Assembly: GCF_030704535.1 (NCBI RefSeq)
Contig: NC_081810.1
Location: 1,958,501-2,022,500, forward strand
Length of the DNA: 64,000 nt
Source: Vitis vinifera
Taxonomy: Eukaryota; Streptophyta; Magnoliopsida; Vitales; Vitaceae
Reading direction: 5' to 3'
Shown here: one piece after another, positions 1 to 12,088 of the stretch
Layout of the letters: every line of letters begins with the position of its first letter
Position numbering within the stretch: position 1 is the first letter of the stretch
The notes under the pieces: generated by a model
The model's database searches: none
What the model was told of the DNA's origin: nothing
Seen by the model: the letters and a program-made list of their open reading frames with translations, nothing else
Translations under genes and position numbers: made by a program

Positions 1-328
1 TTTTCTTAATCTCAAAGCTAAGAAAGAAGTTTCTGTTCTTAAGTTTCTTTACAGTTTTCTGAGATTCTGTTTCCCACTGTCTGCTGCTGCAGATGCCAAC
101 TTTATATTTTCTTTCTTTTATACATACATGTGTGTACTGATATGTATCGGCTCATAAACCACTACAATTGACTTAATTATGGCCTTTTTTCTACTCTTTC
201 GGCTAGAGCTATTATATATCTGTACTTAAGCAATTCCTAAAATTCAGCATATGTATGATATTTAATAATTACACCATATTCAAGGAGTTTCTTCTCTTAA
301 GCAAATACACTGTGTCCTAATCATGCAG

Positions 329-2682
329 CTATTAGTGAGGCAGAAACTGCACTCTCACACTACAATTCAATTTGTGCCAGCATCCCTGGCCAACCTATTT
401 GGGCTGTTGCAGAGAATTACCGGTTTGAACCTGCTTTTGTTGAGGTAATTCTTTTTAGCATAAGTGATTTAATTCCCACTACCCTGCTTGTAAGACAAAT
501 CATTATTGATTCCACAGTGCAAGAAACTAATGGAAGAGATTGGAGATATGATGAGCATCCAAGTTATTGTTGAGGGATCAATGAACAGTTCAAACCCTTA
601 TTTCTCAAGTTCTTGGAGACGCAATTTTACAGTGAGTATATGTTCCATAGTTAAGCAGATTACTATAAATAATTCAATGATTTACCAGAGAATTTCCATG
701 GCAGATATACTTTTTGGAACAATCAATGACAAAGTTTATTTTCTATGTGATAATTATAATATACATGTGCTCTCATCTACTGAATTGATACATACAATGT
801 TAAATTGCAAGAAACCCTTAGTGATTATTCACATTGTTATGGTTTCCTTCTTATTCCTTGTAGTAAGTATATGATAAACTAGTTGAATTCTGAATTTTCA
901 GGGATGTCTCTCCTGTTCTTTGATTGTTTAACCTAACCATCTTCCTCGGACATTATCATACTTAAACTGCCCATTTGTGTCTTATGCTGATAATGATGTA
1001 ATCAATTTGTCAGGGTGGTTTCATTCTGGATATGGGGGTACATTTCATTGCAGGATTGAGGATGGTGAGCTCAAATATCTATTATACCTAATGGCAAATT
1101 AATTATACTTTTGGTTATTTTGGTAAAAAGGTTTACTGATAGGACCGATTCTGTTATTTTTGTTTCAAATTTTGAAAACATTAAAGCTTTCAATTGTCGA
1201 AGTTGCTAATGGGTTAAAAATTAGGTATGAGAAAAAAGTTGGCAGTGGTAACATGGTTAACTCTCAACATACTGTCCATCAGTGATTCTGAAATAGCTTG
1301 CTTGAGTTTGCAGTCTTGCAAAAAGCTCTTAATATTTCAACATTTGTCTTGAATTGTGAAACTTGTATATTGTCAACTCACCAGCCTTGCTATTTCACAA
1401 TAGTAAAATAAATTTCTTGTATGAGTATTGTTTGGACCATTAATCTGATTCTAAATGTGATTTATCTGGTTCACATGAACAGCTTGTTGGATGTGAAATT
1501 GCCTCAGTTTCGGCTATCACTTCTCATGTAGATACGATGCTGCCTCCACCGGATAACATATCCTCTGTCTTGTATGTTTCTAGAGCATGAATTTAATTTT
1601 CCAATAAATTATTTTCTGATGCAATTGAAAGTCTAAAGGTGACAGTTTGGATTTCCCCTTGCCTCATTAGTCAACTGGAGAATGGATGTTCTGGTGTCTT
1701 TGTAATGGTAGTTTCCACGAGGGCTCCTAAGGCATGTGGTGAAATGATACTTTTAGTTCAAATTTCCGTTCTTCACAAATATAAATTATTGTTACTCACT
1801 TGTAGTCCTTTATACCTTCAGATATTCTGGCGAGTTGTTGGCTTAAAAGGAACACTGCAACTTGAGCGAGGGAACAAAGAGGGAAGTCATGGTTACCAGG
1901 TATATTGAAATTCTTCGAGTCTTATTCCATTAATGGGAATTATATGACAGTTTTGAAGGTCTTTAGTGCTTAATGTGCCTGAGAAGCTTGAGTTTCATTA
2001 GGACACAAAAACCATGTACTTAGATTATGAGAAATTACAACCTGCTTTTGATATCTTTCAATCCTATGACAGTTTTCATTTCATGGTGCTGATGGGCAAT
2101 GCAAAAGCTCCTTCTACCCGTTCAGTGGGGTGACTGAGGAATTAAAAACTTTTATACATGACATTTCACAGGCCACCCTTAAGGTAGTGTAAAATGTTAT
2201 GGATGTCATGATGATGCTTATACATCCATTCACAAGTTGTTTCTAGATTCATCCTTTGAAAGCTGGGCTGCTTTGGTTCACTTCACCCCCAAAAAAGAAA
2301 AAAAAAAAAGCTATCCTCTTTCCTCTCTTCCCTTCTTCAATATGATAATAGCTTGTTCAGATGCTTTCCTGAGAGAGGAGTTCTTCTGAGCTTGATAGCA
2401 TTTTGTCATCTTATTTTCACAAGCCTTTAACCATTCTGGCCCATTGTGGAAATAGTCAAATTTAATTCAGTCTAATTGCAGTTGATGTCTCTAAAACATT
2501 GACTTATTTTAGTGGGAACCAATCCTCTGATCCCATTTGCTACATCTTTACAGAAGGGAAGTAGCTATGAAGCCGAAACCCGCCTCTCCTTTGTTGAAGG
2601 TGCCCGGGATGTTGCTATTCTAGATGCAATGCTTGAATCTGGGATGAGGCAGGGAGCCCTTATTCAGGTGAAAAAGTTTTAG
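329..2682 (+). CDS. GFO/IDH/MocA-family oxidoreductase, 3' part of gene (last seven exons)
   Basis: Seven consecutive exons join in one frame: 329-444, 518-631, 1014-1064, 1483-1571, 1671-1731, 1822-1899 and 2554-2682 (stop TAG at 2680). The joined peptide has GQPIWAVAENYRFEPAFVE, then GGFILDMGVHFIAGLRMLVG, a GCSGVF strand and a WRVVGLKGTLQLERG stretch. These are the alpha/beta substrate domain and C-terminal part typical of plant NAD(P)-dependent GFO/IDH/MocA oxidoreductases; GGFILDMGVH carries the usual Asp and His of the substrate pocket. The Rossmann NAD-binding N-terminus lies upstream of the window. The intron after 1731 appears to use a GC donor. The last exon reads on past a possible GT at 2668 to end in VKKF, which I take as the true C-terminus. 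Substrate unknown. The family call is firm; exon edges are by eye. Confidence 0.82.
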
Positions 2683-5600
2683 CTTATTGATGCAGATCCC
2701 TCTGTTGCTGACATGGTTATATCAGCTATGAAGATGATTTTTTAGGTGCTTTAGAATCTCCATCCCTTTTAAGATTAATATATGAATTCACCCTTGTTAT
2801 GGATATTATTTCTTTTGCCCACTCAATCCTATAAAGCAAAGTTGAGTTCTATATCTTTACAATTTCTAGCATGTGATGTTAAGCATGAAGATTGAAGAGA
2901 TCGTGAGGAAGATTTGAATTGGTGATGAATGATACAGAGAAAGGGAAGGAAATGAGAGGCTTGTGAGGTGAGAGATATGATGAAGGATGCCATTAGAGAT
3001 GAGGAAGGTCTCAAGGGTTCCTCTATGAATGCCATGGATGAACTCTTGAATGCTGCATTTTCTGAGAGATAGATTTCATTACTTTGATTCTAACTTCACT
3101 GAGCTCTAGCCTCTAGTAGCTACACGAAAAAAACTGCCATGATTGTCTGCAGAAACTTTACAAGCCGCATAAAATTTCATTACTTTGGCACCCACTAAAC
3201 CAACAAGAAACAAAAAGCTCAAAAGGACAATCACAACTTGCTACAAAACTATACCCATCTCTATATACAGAATTATACAAAAGGAAAACATGTGAAATCA
3301 TGATAAATTTTTATTAAAAATGTTTTACTTTGCTACTGATAGAAAGGAAGAAAACCCTTAATGTTATATAAATATTGACTTTTCTTAACTTTATAGATAC
3401 AATTTAAAATTGGGAGGACTTCTTTAAGCTTAGTGCAGACAATATATAAATGATTGGGTGTGGGTCATTATATGAATGAATACGGGTTTGACCAAATAGA
3501 ATTTGGACCGAACCAAATAGAATTCGAGCCACCAAACTTTAACAATATTATATTAATGAATTATCATTTTTGTTTAATTATTAAAAAATGCATGAACCTC
3601 GAAACTTGAATTTGAAGATTATTATTCACATTGAAATACCAACTAACGACATATTTTTATGTTTTCATACATATTAATTATTTTTTAATTTCTTATTCTA
3701 TAATCAAATTTATGTTTTATGATTTTAAAATAATTATTTTATTGGTTGGGAGACTAGGAATTTAAAACTAACCCTAGGTGGGGTTTGAGACATGGATATA
3801 TTGAACCAATTGATGGAAGGTCTGATACAAACCTGTCTTCTCAAATTCGAAATTTTTTAGGGTTATCTTATTCTTCACCTGCAAAGTGTTGACTCCATGT
3901 CAAAAGATGCTTTCTGAGGTTCCTCTATATAAGATACGGTTTTAAGTTTCTTTAAGGGGCTTCTTCCATATTATATTTTGTTATACTCTGGTTGTTAAGT
4001 CCAGCTATTCAAACTAGACTAGGTGCAGAGAAAGAACCATAATCTTTGGATCAGAGTTTGAGTTCAAAAAAAAAAAAACAAAAAAGCAAAAAAAAATTGT
4101 AGAATCTTTCTCCCATATTTGGTTGGAAGGCCTGTTTGGCCAGTAGCAGAAGAAGTGCATATGCCCACATGCTGATCATCAATAAGACAATACAGTTACA
4201 ATGACCCCATTTTGTGCCTTGACAAAAGGCCTATTCTTTTCTACTATTTCAGAAGTAGTTGCCTAAAGAAAACAACATCCGTCCAATTTTTCTACAGAAA
4301 ACAATCATCTGCTAGCCTGTCTCTCACTGTTAATTATTTCGTAAGTTGTTGCCCAGACAGCGACATCCTCCCACCGTGTCGGTGGAACCGGATTCCTCTG
4401 CCGACGAACACTGGTGAAAATTCATGCCTTGGTTGCATGGTTTCCATTGTCCAACCATCTGGACTTTGTCTTCCCCTTGTGGAAGCTTTTGGTTCAAGCG
4501 TTTTGGGGTTGTAATGAAACTTGTCACCAAACAAGGAGTAAGCCCATGTTTGTTGGTTGAAAAATTGATTACTGCCGAGATGGTCCCAAACACCATCTCC
4601 TCTCAGGCCCTGGATCAGCTAGCACATCCTTTTCAGGAGTTAGAAAATGGAAGAAAATGAAGTTACCCTCTCAATTTTCTGCTCTCTAGGTGTCTTGTGG
4701 CCACTTTTTTCAGACCATCACTACAAGAAATTTACCTAAACCCTACGCTTGGTAGTTCACCAAAGATCTACTAAGTCAGTTCCTTACAAAATTAATCATA
4801 CTCTCTCTCTCTATATAATAAAAAAATATTTTCAAAAAATAGGAAGAACAATTTTTGGAAACTATCCATTCTTTGATTTTCAAGTCGTTCTATTCTGAAT
4901 CATTTCTACAACCAAAAATATTTAAACCCCAGGGTTTTCTGACTTGATTTCTTTATCCCAACACCACACAAGGATCTGAAGCTTGAAGCCCACTTCCAAG
5001 ACATTAATAACACAGTACACAGTACTGTGCTTTTATTAGTGGTATATTTTTGGTGCAGTTGCTTTTCCTGGTAACCAATCAGACATCTAAGTATCTAACC
5101 CAAACCGTTGCCATCAAGCCAACTGTCATAGAAAAAGGGGAAAAAAAAATTACCATCTACTGCATGGAATGATGGACATGTCATGGACCTCATGGCATGG
5201 TATTGTCAAAAAAACTTTCAATCCACATGATTTTAGATGCTGGGATTCGTTTTTGTTTGATGATAATCTTAATAATCCCAAAAGGGTTTTTTATTTTTAT
5301 TTTTTTAACAATAAAAATTTTATTTTCCCCACTAATATTTTTTATAAGATTTTTTTTAATTATTAAATTAAATAAATATTTTCTTTGACAAACCTATCAC
5401 ACCTACCACTCATTCTTTCTCATTATTTTCTCAACTGCTACACCAAAGTTGATTGAGTACAAGTTTGGCAGGCATTTTCTCACCAAACAATGAGGGAGTT
5501 CATTTTGGAACCCTTGAAAGCTACTAATCTTATGACTTTTTGTTTAAGATTATGGACAAAATTAAAAGCACCACTCTGCTAGCTTTGTTTCAAAATGGGG

Positions 5601-6840
5601 CCAAACCACAATTTTAACTTTCAAAATTGATGTCTAGGATTTTTCTGTCTATAAGAAGTCATTTTGATAACATATCCAAAAATGATGATTAATCAAAATG
5701 GATTATTCTCACATTTTTTATATTTTGATATTGGTGTAGGCCCTTTTTTTCGAGTGTCTCAGGCCATGTTTGGTAACCATTTTTAAAAATAACTCTTAAA
5801 AACAGTTTTTAAAAATTGTTTTATAATGTTTTATAAAACAAAACTCTGTCCGAAACCTTAAATGTTTTTAAATATATTTTAGAAATAAATCTTATGTTTA
5901 ATGTTTATTTTTAATTATTCTAAATGTTTATATAATTATTTTTTAAATTAATCATAAAAAATAAGTAAAAATAACTAAAACTATTAAAATATATTTTTTG
6001 AAAACATATTTTTTTTATACAGTTACAAATCTTTATTCTCATTTATTTGTAATAAAGTTTGTTTCACTATTCGCTCAATCGATCACATTTTGCTATACAC
6101 ATTAAAAACGCCCTAATATTTCTAGATTTTTATTACTATTTTTAATTTTATTTATTTTATTGATAATATAAAATTTAACATTACAAATATTCCTTAAAAA
6201 GCAATATTTAAGTATTTTTAAAATAAGACATATTAAATAAAAAAAGGCAAAGTCTTAAATGTAACATTCCCCACACACATTATGAATTAATATATATATA
6301 TATATAACAACATTTCACTAAAATGCTTCTTCAAACAAAAATAAAATATTTCGATAGATTAAAATTTCAATTAAACTCTTATCTAAGTTTATTTTTCGGT
6401 AACATTCTTGACTTAATAACGATATCGTAATGGCTAAATTATATGATTGTAAAACGACATCTGACTTTATTATTTAAGCCAATCATTAATTTGTATTTAT
6501 AGTAACTATCACCTAAACATGTAAAATCTCAATTATTACAAATATGGAATTTAATTCATGATGTGAAGTTTCATTAATGAAGTTACATGAGGGCCATACA
6601 ACACACTGGATTTCTATTTCAATAATTTTTCTGAGTCCCATTTTTTCACGATGGTCCGAGTCATGAGGCCCACGATCAATTAATTAAATTCAATCAGCAT
6701 TTCCTTCACGCGCTTCACAAGAGCGTCACAAAAATTGCATCTACTACTGCGGTGGACTCCCCAGAACGGACGCAACACACTCCATTTCCCTACAATCGGG
6801 TAAAATCTCAAGTATATTGCAATTGGCTAGTTGTCAGCTT
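2683..6840. other. Intergenic AT-rich stretch, no gene recognised
   Basis: No open frame here shows codon structure or a recognisable domain. There is a slightly GC-richer segment around 4330-4640 whose overlapping frames on both strands resemble nothing I know. A short (AT)n tract lies near 6290-6306, and poly-A/T runs are frequent. The sequence near 5765-5830 begins like the ends of grape MITEs (GCCATGTTTGGTAACC), but I could not find a matching inverted end. Confidence 0.5.
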
Positions 6841-6847
6841 TTTGAGC

Positions 6848-7125
6848 CGCCACGTCGGGACGTGCTTCAAATTGACACGTGGCGCATTTTAATTGGGAGA
6901 TAGGAATACTCTCCTATTTTACTTCAACTGAAACAAAGGCTAAAAGCATCGTACAACGTATTTCAATACAAGGTTAAATTGGCACAACTTTATAACTACC
7001 TATTTGAAAATAAATTTACAAGAAGCAACTTAACTTCTCACGACAAATTGTGGGAACAAATCCCAATTTATCATCTCCATTGGGGAGAAGAAATAGTCCG
7101 ACCAAACCAACTGTCTCCGCACGTG
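6848..7125 (+). promoter_or_regulatory. Probable promoter region of the MCTP gene with ACGT-core boxes
   Basis: Within 300 bases upstream of the presumed 5' leader lie a CCACGTCGG box (about 6850), a G-box in ACACGTGGCGC (CACGTG at 6876-6881) and a second CACGTG at 7120-7125. ACGT-core boxes are bound by plant bZIP and bHLH factors, and pairs of them often act as ABRE-type elements. That they regulate the downstream gene is inference from position only. Confidence 0.35.
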
Positions 7126-7326
7126 CTAAAACCGACCAGAGTTCTCACATGTGTCTCTCATTTCCTTGATAATAATAGGAAAGAAGAAATGAGTTACTCA
7201 AAATTGGCTGGGCAACCTGGAGTCTATCTTTGCTCTTCTCTTCTCCACTCTTCTCCTTGCGGATCTCACTCTCATCCCAATACCACACTCTCTTCACCTT
7301 CTCCTTCATGAATCTCTCATTTTCAG

Positions 7327-7996
7327 GTACTGTCATTTCATTAACTTATATACATCTCTGTGCATGAGCATGTATAAAACATGTTTGTAGTATAGCATTG
7401 AAATTGGGTTGTGAAGATTTTGTTGAAACTTCAGTGTGTTTTGTTCAAAAATGGAAGTGGGGTTTTAGCTAAAAAGTTTGATTCTCCAGTGTGCTTGTGC
7501 TATGAGCTTACGGTACTTTTCTAGTTTTGGTTCTTTTTTTTTTTTTTTTTTGTACTGGGATCTGCAATTTTTGTCTTTTTTTTGAGGTGAATATTGCTTG
7601 TAATGAGTGGAGGGTTGCGGGTGTGTATGGGGTCTTTTTTTCACTGTTGTTTTTGCTATTTGGTTGCTGAGAAAGTCCAGGAAAAGAAAAGAAAGGAAAA
7701 GGAAGGAGGATTTTGAATCACTATGGGTTACGGTTTTGGGTTTCCAAAAAGTGGCAGGGTAGTTGAAGAGTAAGTGAGAATGGTGTTGGATTAGTTGAGT
7801 GATGTTTCTTGTTTACTTGGTCCCAGATGATGTAAATGGTTTGAAGGGTGTGTTCTCTTTAACTTATTTATTTGTATGTTATGTTCTCATTTTCTCAGCA
7901 ACCAAACAGAGCATTGGAGTCCTGTTTGTCTGTTGTTTTAAAATTGTAGTGTCTTGTTTCTAACTTATTTTGGTCTCCTTTCATTTCATTTTACAG
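7327..7996 (+). other. Probable 5'-UTR intron of the MCTP gene
   Basis: A good donor (TTTCAG|GTACTG at 7327) and a pyrimidine-rich acceptor (CATTTTACAG, ending 7996) bound a 670-base, T-rich stretch with no coding potential, just upstream of the intronless MCTP CDS. A leader intron in front of a single-exon CDS is common for plant MCTP genes. No transcript was available to confirm it. Confidence 0.5.
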
Positions 7997-8310
7997 GTTT
8001 TTGCTCAATGTGACCTGAAGCTTTCTGAGAAAAGCTTTTAGCCTCGGAATTTGAACCATTCTAGCTCAAAAGAACTTGAGTTTCTTGGTCATTGACTGTC
8101 CAGTTGAGTTCTTGTTTGGGAAATTTAGTTTCCATACCACTCGAAAACCCTTAGATTTTCCTGTTTCAGGGCATTTGTGAAGGCCAATGTCATATTGGGA
8201 GTAACAAAAGCTCTGTTTGTTCTAGTTCTTATTTCAAACTTTCTAGATTTTGAAAGTCATTGGCTGCTTCTTCCTGGTTTTCACTTTCCTGGGTGAGTGA
8301 AAACGACAAA

Positions 8311-10635
8311 ATGCAGAAGCCTCCACCTTCGGTCGAATTTGCTCTGAAGGAGACAAAGCCCCAACTTGGCGGGGGCAGTGTGATTGGGGACAAGCTCACA
8401 TGTGCCTATGACCTAGTTGAGCAAATGCACTATCTTTATGTCCGGGTCGTTAAAGCCAAGGATTTACCCCCAAAAGATGTAACTGGCAGTTGTGATCCTT
8501 ATATAGAAGTGAAACTCGGGAACTATAAGGGGGTTACCAAGCATTTTGAGAAGAAGACGAACCCTGTATGGAATCAGGTTTTTGCTTTCTCAAAAGATCG
8601 GCTTCAAGCTTCAGTTCTTGAAGTTGTGGTGAAAGATAAGGATTTTGTGAAAGATGATTTCATGGGTAAGGTTAGTTTCGATCTCCATGAAGTCCCAAGA
8701 CGTGTGCCACCGGATAGCCCATTGGCTCCACAGTGGTATAGGCTGGAGGATAGGAAGGGGGAGAAGGCTAAGGGAGAGCTCATGTTGGCTGTCTGGATGG
8801 GAACTCAAGCAGATGAGGCTTTTCCAGATGCCTGGCATTCAGATGCAGCAACAGTCAGCATTGAAAACATTACCCACATTCGATCCAAGGTATACCTTTC
8901 CCCCAAGCTTTGGTATCTTCGGGTCAATATCATCGAAGCCCAGGACTTGGTGCCTAGTGACAAAAGTAGGTACCCTGAAGTTTTTGTGAAGGGCACCTTA
9001 GGAAATCAGGCTTTGAGAACCAGAACATCTCAAATCAAGAGTATTAACCCAATGTGGAATGAAGACTTGATTTTTGTAGCTGCTGATCCATTTGAGGAGC
9101 CTTTGGTTTTGACTGTGGAAGATAGAGTGGCATCTAATAAAGATGAAGTCTTGGGTAAGTGTGTGATTGCTTTACAGAATGTACAGAGGAGGTTGGACCA
9201 TAAGCCCATTAATTGGAGGTGGTACAATCTTGAAAAGCATGTGCTTGTGGATGGGGAACTGAAGAAGGAAACCAAATTTGCTAGTAGGCTTTGTATGAGG
9301 ATCTGTTTGGAAGGTGGGTATCATGTCTTCGATGAATCTACACAGTATAGTAGTGATTTTAGGCCAACGGCAAAGCCATTGTGGAAGCCTAGCATTGGGA
9401 TTCTGGAAGTGGGGATTCTAAGCGCTCAAGGACTGGCTCAGATGAAGACGAAAGATGGGAGGGGAACAACGGATGCTTACTGTGTTGCTAAATATGGGCG
9501 GAAATGGGTTAGGACAAGGACAATCATAGATAACTTCAACCCAAAATGGAATGAGCAGTACATTTTTGAGGTCTTTGATCCATGTACTGTTATTACCTTA
9601 GGGGTTTTCGACAATTGTCACTTACATGGGGGCGATAAAACTGGAGGGACAAAGGATCTGATAATCGGTAAGGTCAGAATCCGGCTGTCTATTCTTGAGT
9701 CTGAGCGGGTTTACACACACTCATATCCTCTTATAGTGCTGCAATCTAAAGGGGTGAAGAAGATGGGTGAAATACAGTTAGCTGTGAGATTCACATGTTC
9801 AACTTTAGTTAACATGTTGTATCTTTATTCACAGCCACTGCTGCCGAAAATGCACTATATTCATCCACTGTCTGTGATTCAGGTTGATAGTTTAAGGCAC
9901 CAGGCGACTCAGCTTCTCTCAGTGAGACTGGGCAGGGCTGAGCCACCCCTGAGGAAGGAGGTGGTGGGGTATATGCTGGATGTCGATTCGCATATGTGGA
10001 GTATGAGGAGGAGTAAAGCTAATTTCTTCAGAATCATGGGGGTTATAGGTGGGCTGATTGCAGTTGGAAAATGGTTCAACAATATCTGCAATTGGAAGAA
10101 CCCTCTTACGACCATCCTCATTCACATCCTCTTTGTGATACTGGTCCTTTTTCCTGAGCTCATACTTCCAACGATTCTGCTCTACCTCTTTTTTATTGCT
10201 CTCTGGAACTTCCGACGGAGGCCAAGGCACCCTCCTCACATGGATATCCAACTGTCTCATGCTCATGCCGCCCATCCTGATGAATTAGACGAAGAGTTTG
10301 ATACATTCCCAACTTCAAAACCATCGGATCTTGTTAGGATGAGGTATGATCGGCTGAGGAGCATAGCAGGGAGGATTCAGACTGTGGCTGGCGACATGGC
10401 AACTCAAGGGGAGAGGTTTCAGTCTCTTCTGAATTGGAGAGACCCGAGAACTACAACTCTGTTTGCAGGCGCTTGTCTGATTGGTGCCATAGTGCTCTAT
10501 GTTACACCATTTCAAGTTTTGGCCCTTCTTGCAGGGTTTTATATACTAAGGCATCCCAGGTTTCGCCAAAAGCTTCCTTTTACTCCACTCAACTTCTTTA
10601 GGAGATTGCCTTCAAGAGCTGACAGTATGTTATAA
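8311..10635 (+). CDS. Multiple C2 and transmembrane region protein (MCTP/FTIP type)
   Basis: A single uninterrupted 774-residue frame. I start at the ATG at 8311 (MQKPPPSVEF), the usual start in this family; the open frame extends 17 codons further 5' but has no ATG there. C2 domains lie at about residues 41-140 (Ca-binding Asp residues in DVTGSCDPY and KDKDFVKDD), 201-305 and 363-478. A PRT_C phosphoribosyltransferase-like C-terminal domain follows, with hydrophobic segments at about 598-633 and 713-745. The conserved linkers KETKPQLGGG, RSKVYLSPKLWYLRVN, SQPLLPKMHYIHPL and MWSMRRSKANFFRIMG are present. The protein ends in SML. MCTPs sit in the ER at plasmodesmata, and FTIP1-type members move florigen. 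The second C2 (SDKSRYPEVF) has lost canonical Asp residues, as is common in the family. A poly-A signal AATAAA lies at 10711. It looks intact and functional. Confidence 0.95.
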   Translation: MQKPPPSVEFALKETKPQLGGGSVIGDKLTCAYDLVEQMHYLYVRVVKAKDLPPKDVTGSCDPYIEVKLGNYKGVTKHFEKKTNPVWNQVFAFSKDRLQASVLEVVVKDKDFVKDDFMGKVSFDLHEVPRRVPPDSPLAPQWYRLEDRKGEKAKGELMLAVWMGTQADEAFPDAWHSDAATVSIENITHIRSKVYLSPKLWYLRVNIIEAQDLVPSDKSRYPEVFVKGTLGNQALRTRTSQIKSINPMWNEDLIFVAADPFEEPLVLTVEDRVASNKDEVLGKCVIALQNVQRRLDHKPINWRWYNLEKHVLVDGELKKETKFASRLCMRICLEGGYHVFDESTQYSSDFRPTAKPLWKPSIGILEVGILSAQGLAQMKTKDGRGTTDAYCVAKYGRKWVRTRTIIDNFNPKWNEQYIFEVFDPCTVITLGVFDNCHLHGGDKTGGTKDLIIGKVRIRLSILESERVYTHSYPLIVLQSKGVKKMGEIQLAVRFTCSTLVNMLYLYSQPLLPKMHYIHPLSVIQVDSLRHQATQLLSVRLGRAEPPLRKEVVGYMLDVDSHMWSMRRSKANFFRIMGVIGGLIAVGKWFNNICNWKNPLTTILIHILFVILVLFPELILPTILLYLFFIALWNFRRRPRHPPHMDIQLSHAHAAHPDELDEEFDTFPTSKPSDLVRMRYDRLRSIAGRIQTVAGDMATQGERFQSLLNWRDPRTTTLFAGACLIGAIVLYVTPFQVLALLAGFYILRHPRFRQKLPFTPLNFFRRLPSRADSML

Positions 10636-10719
10636 GCCCAGTTGCCATCTCTACTTGGCCACTCCCGTTGTTGACTCTGATATGTATTCTATGCAGAAAG
10701 TGCAGCAACAAATAAAATT

Positions 10720-11800
10720 TGTTTCTTTCTCAAGTCTTTGCCGGACATGAAGAACTGGTATGCATTTCAACTTCCATTACTGTTAACTGGTAAAACCGGC
10801 AAGTTGCTGCTTGTTTATGTTGTTCATTTTAATTCTGTATCTGTAATTAATGCTTTTTGATTCAGTTTGAATAAATTTCATTGAAGTCTACTGCTAGAAC
10901 TATGTTCTTTGAATGGACTTTAAAGATGTGCCTCACTTCAACCTAATCAAAAGTAAATTTCAAGTGTTTTGTTTCCCATCAACCAAACAGTGCCTTATTT
11001 TTAACAACTAGAGTTTCTTATTGTAAATTGATATGATACCTAGAAGGGATGAACCAATCTCTCATTAAATCTTAGAAGTTTCAAGTGTATGTGATTGTTT
11101 ATATTAGGTTACAGAACTGACTATGCGATTGTGGGTGTATGACATGGGCTGGTAAAAGGCAAAAAAAAAAGTTAAATTTTGTTCGAGCATGATATACATT
11201 ATGGATCCAAATCCTAACGGTTTAACCGAAAGTCGATAACCTAATATGGTATAGTTTTGGTTAATTAGTAGTCTTTGAGTTTATTATGCACTTGCATAGT
11301 ATAAAAGAAGATTGTCTCAATCCTTATGACTTAGAGATTTTTTTTGTTTTTAAAAATAAATATAAAGACAACTTAATAGCATTAAGTTTTAAGTTGTTTT
11401 TTTTTTTTTAATTTTAATTTTATTATTATTTTATTTTAATTAAGTATTAATAGGGTGAGGGTGGTATTGATATTATATTTTGATTGTTTCATAAAGTTAT
11501 TTTTACCCTTTAATAAAAAATAAAATATTTTGACCTTTTTATTTAGTAAAAAAATTTTAAAATTTTAAATAAATCATTTAACATTTGAAAGCAAATTGCA
11601 TTTAATATTAAGTATAAAAAAGAAATATTACCTAAAATCCATAATTTAATACAACACTAAAATTTTTGTTAGTAAGATTATGTTTAGTTTCTAAAAATTA
11701 TTAAGGAAAAAAATATTAGGAAAAATAATTTTTTTTATATTTGGTTTTATATAAAAAAAATGTAAGAAACTTATATATTTTTAAATTATTTAATCTTTTA
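10720..11800. other. Intergenic, AT-rich, no gene recognised
   Basis: Low-complexity AT-rich DNA with many T and A runs. Between about 11660 and 11780 there is sequence loosely like the TTTGGTT-ended MITEs seen elsewhere in the window, but without clear paired ends. Confidence 0.4.
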
Positions 11801-12088
11801 TAAATGATTTAAAATATTTAAAATGAGTTTAAAGTAATATATAAAAATAATTTATTGATTTTAAATATATTTTTTATTTGTTGAGAGAGAAAGAATAGCG
11901 TAATATTTTATAAATGATTTAAAATACTTAAAATGAGTTTAAAGTAATATATAAAAATAATTTATTAATTTTAAATTTATTTTATATGAGAGAGGGAGGG
12001 GAGGTGGGTTTAAAGTAATATATATAAATAATTTATTGATTTTAAATCTATTTTATATAATATATGAGGGAGAGGGGTGAGTTTAAAG

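Noticed and set aside
4212..4660. Cluster of overlapping open frames on both strands
   Set aside because: No domain, no codon bias, no splice structure; open frames on opposite strands overlap because local GC is higher.
5765..6250. Possible MITE starting GCCATGTTTGGTAACC
   Set aside because: No matching inverted end within 500 bases.
8260..8310. N-terminal extension of the MCTP frame by 17 codons
   Set aside because: There is no ATG in this stretch; the family start MQKPP is at 8311.
11460..11640. Possible degraded MITE or LTR in T-rich sequence
   Set aside because: Low-complexity A/T only; no terminal repeats or target duplication could be paired.
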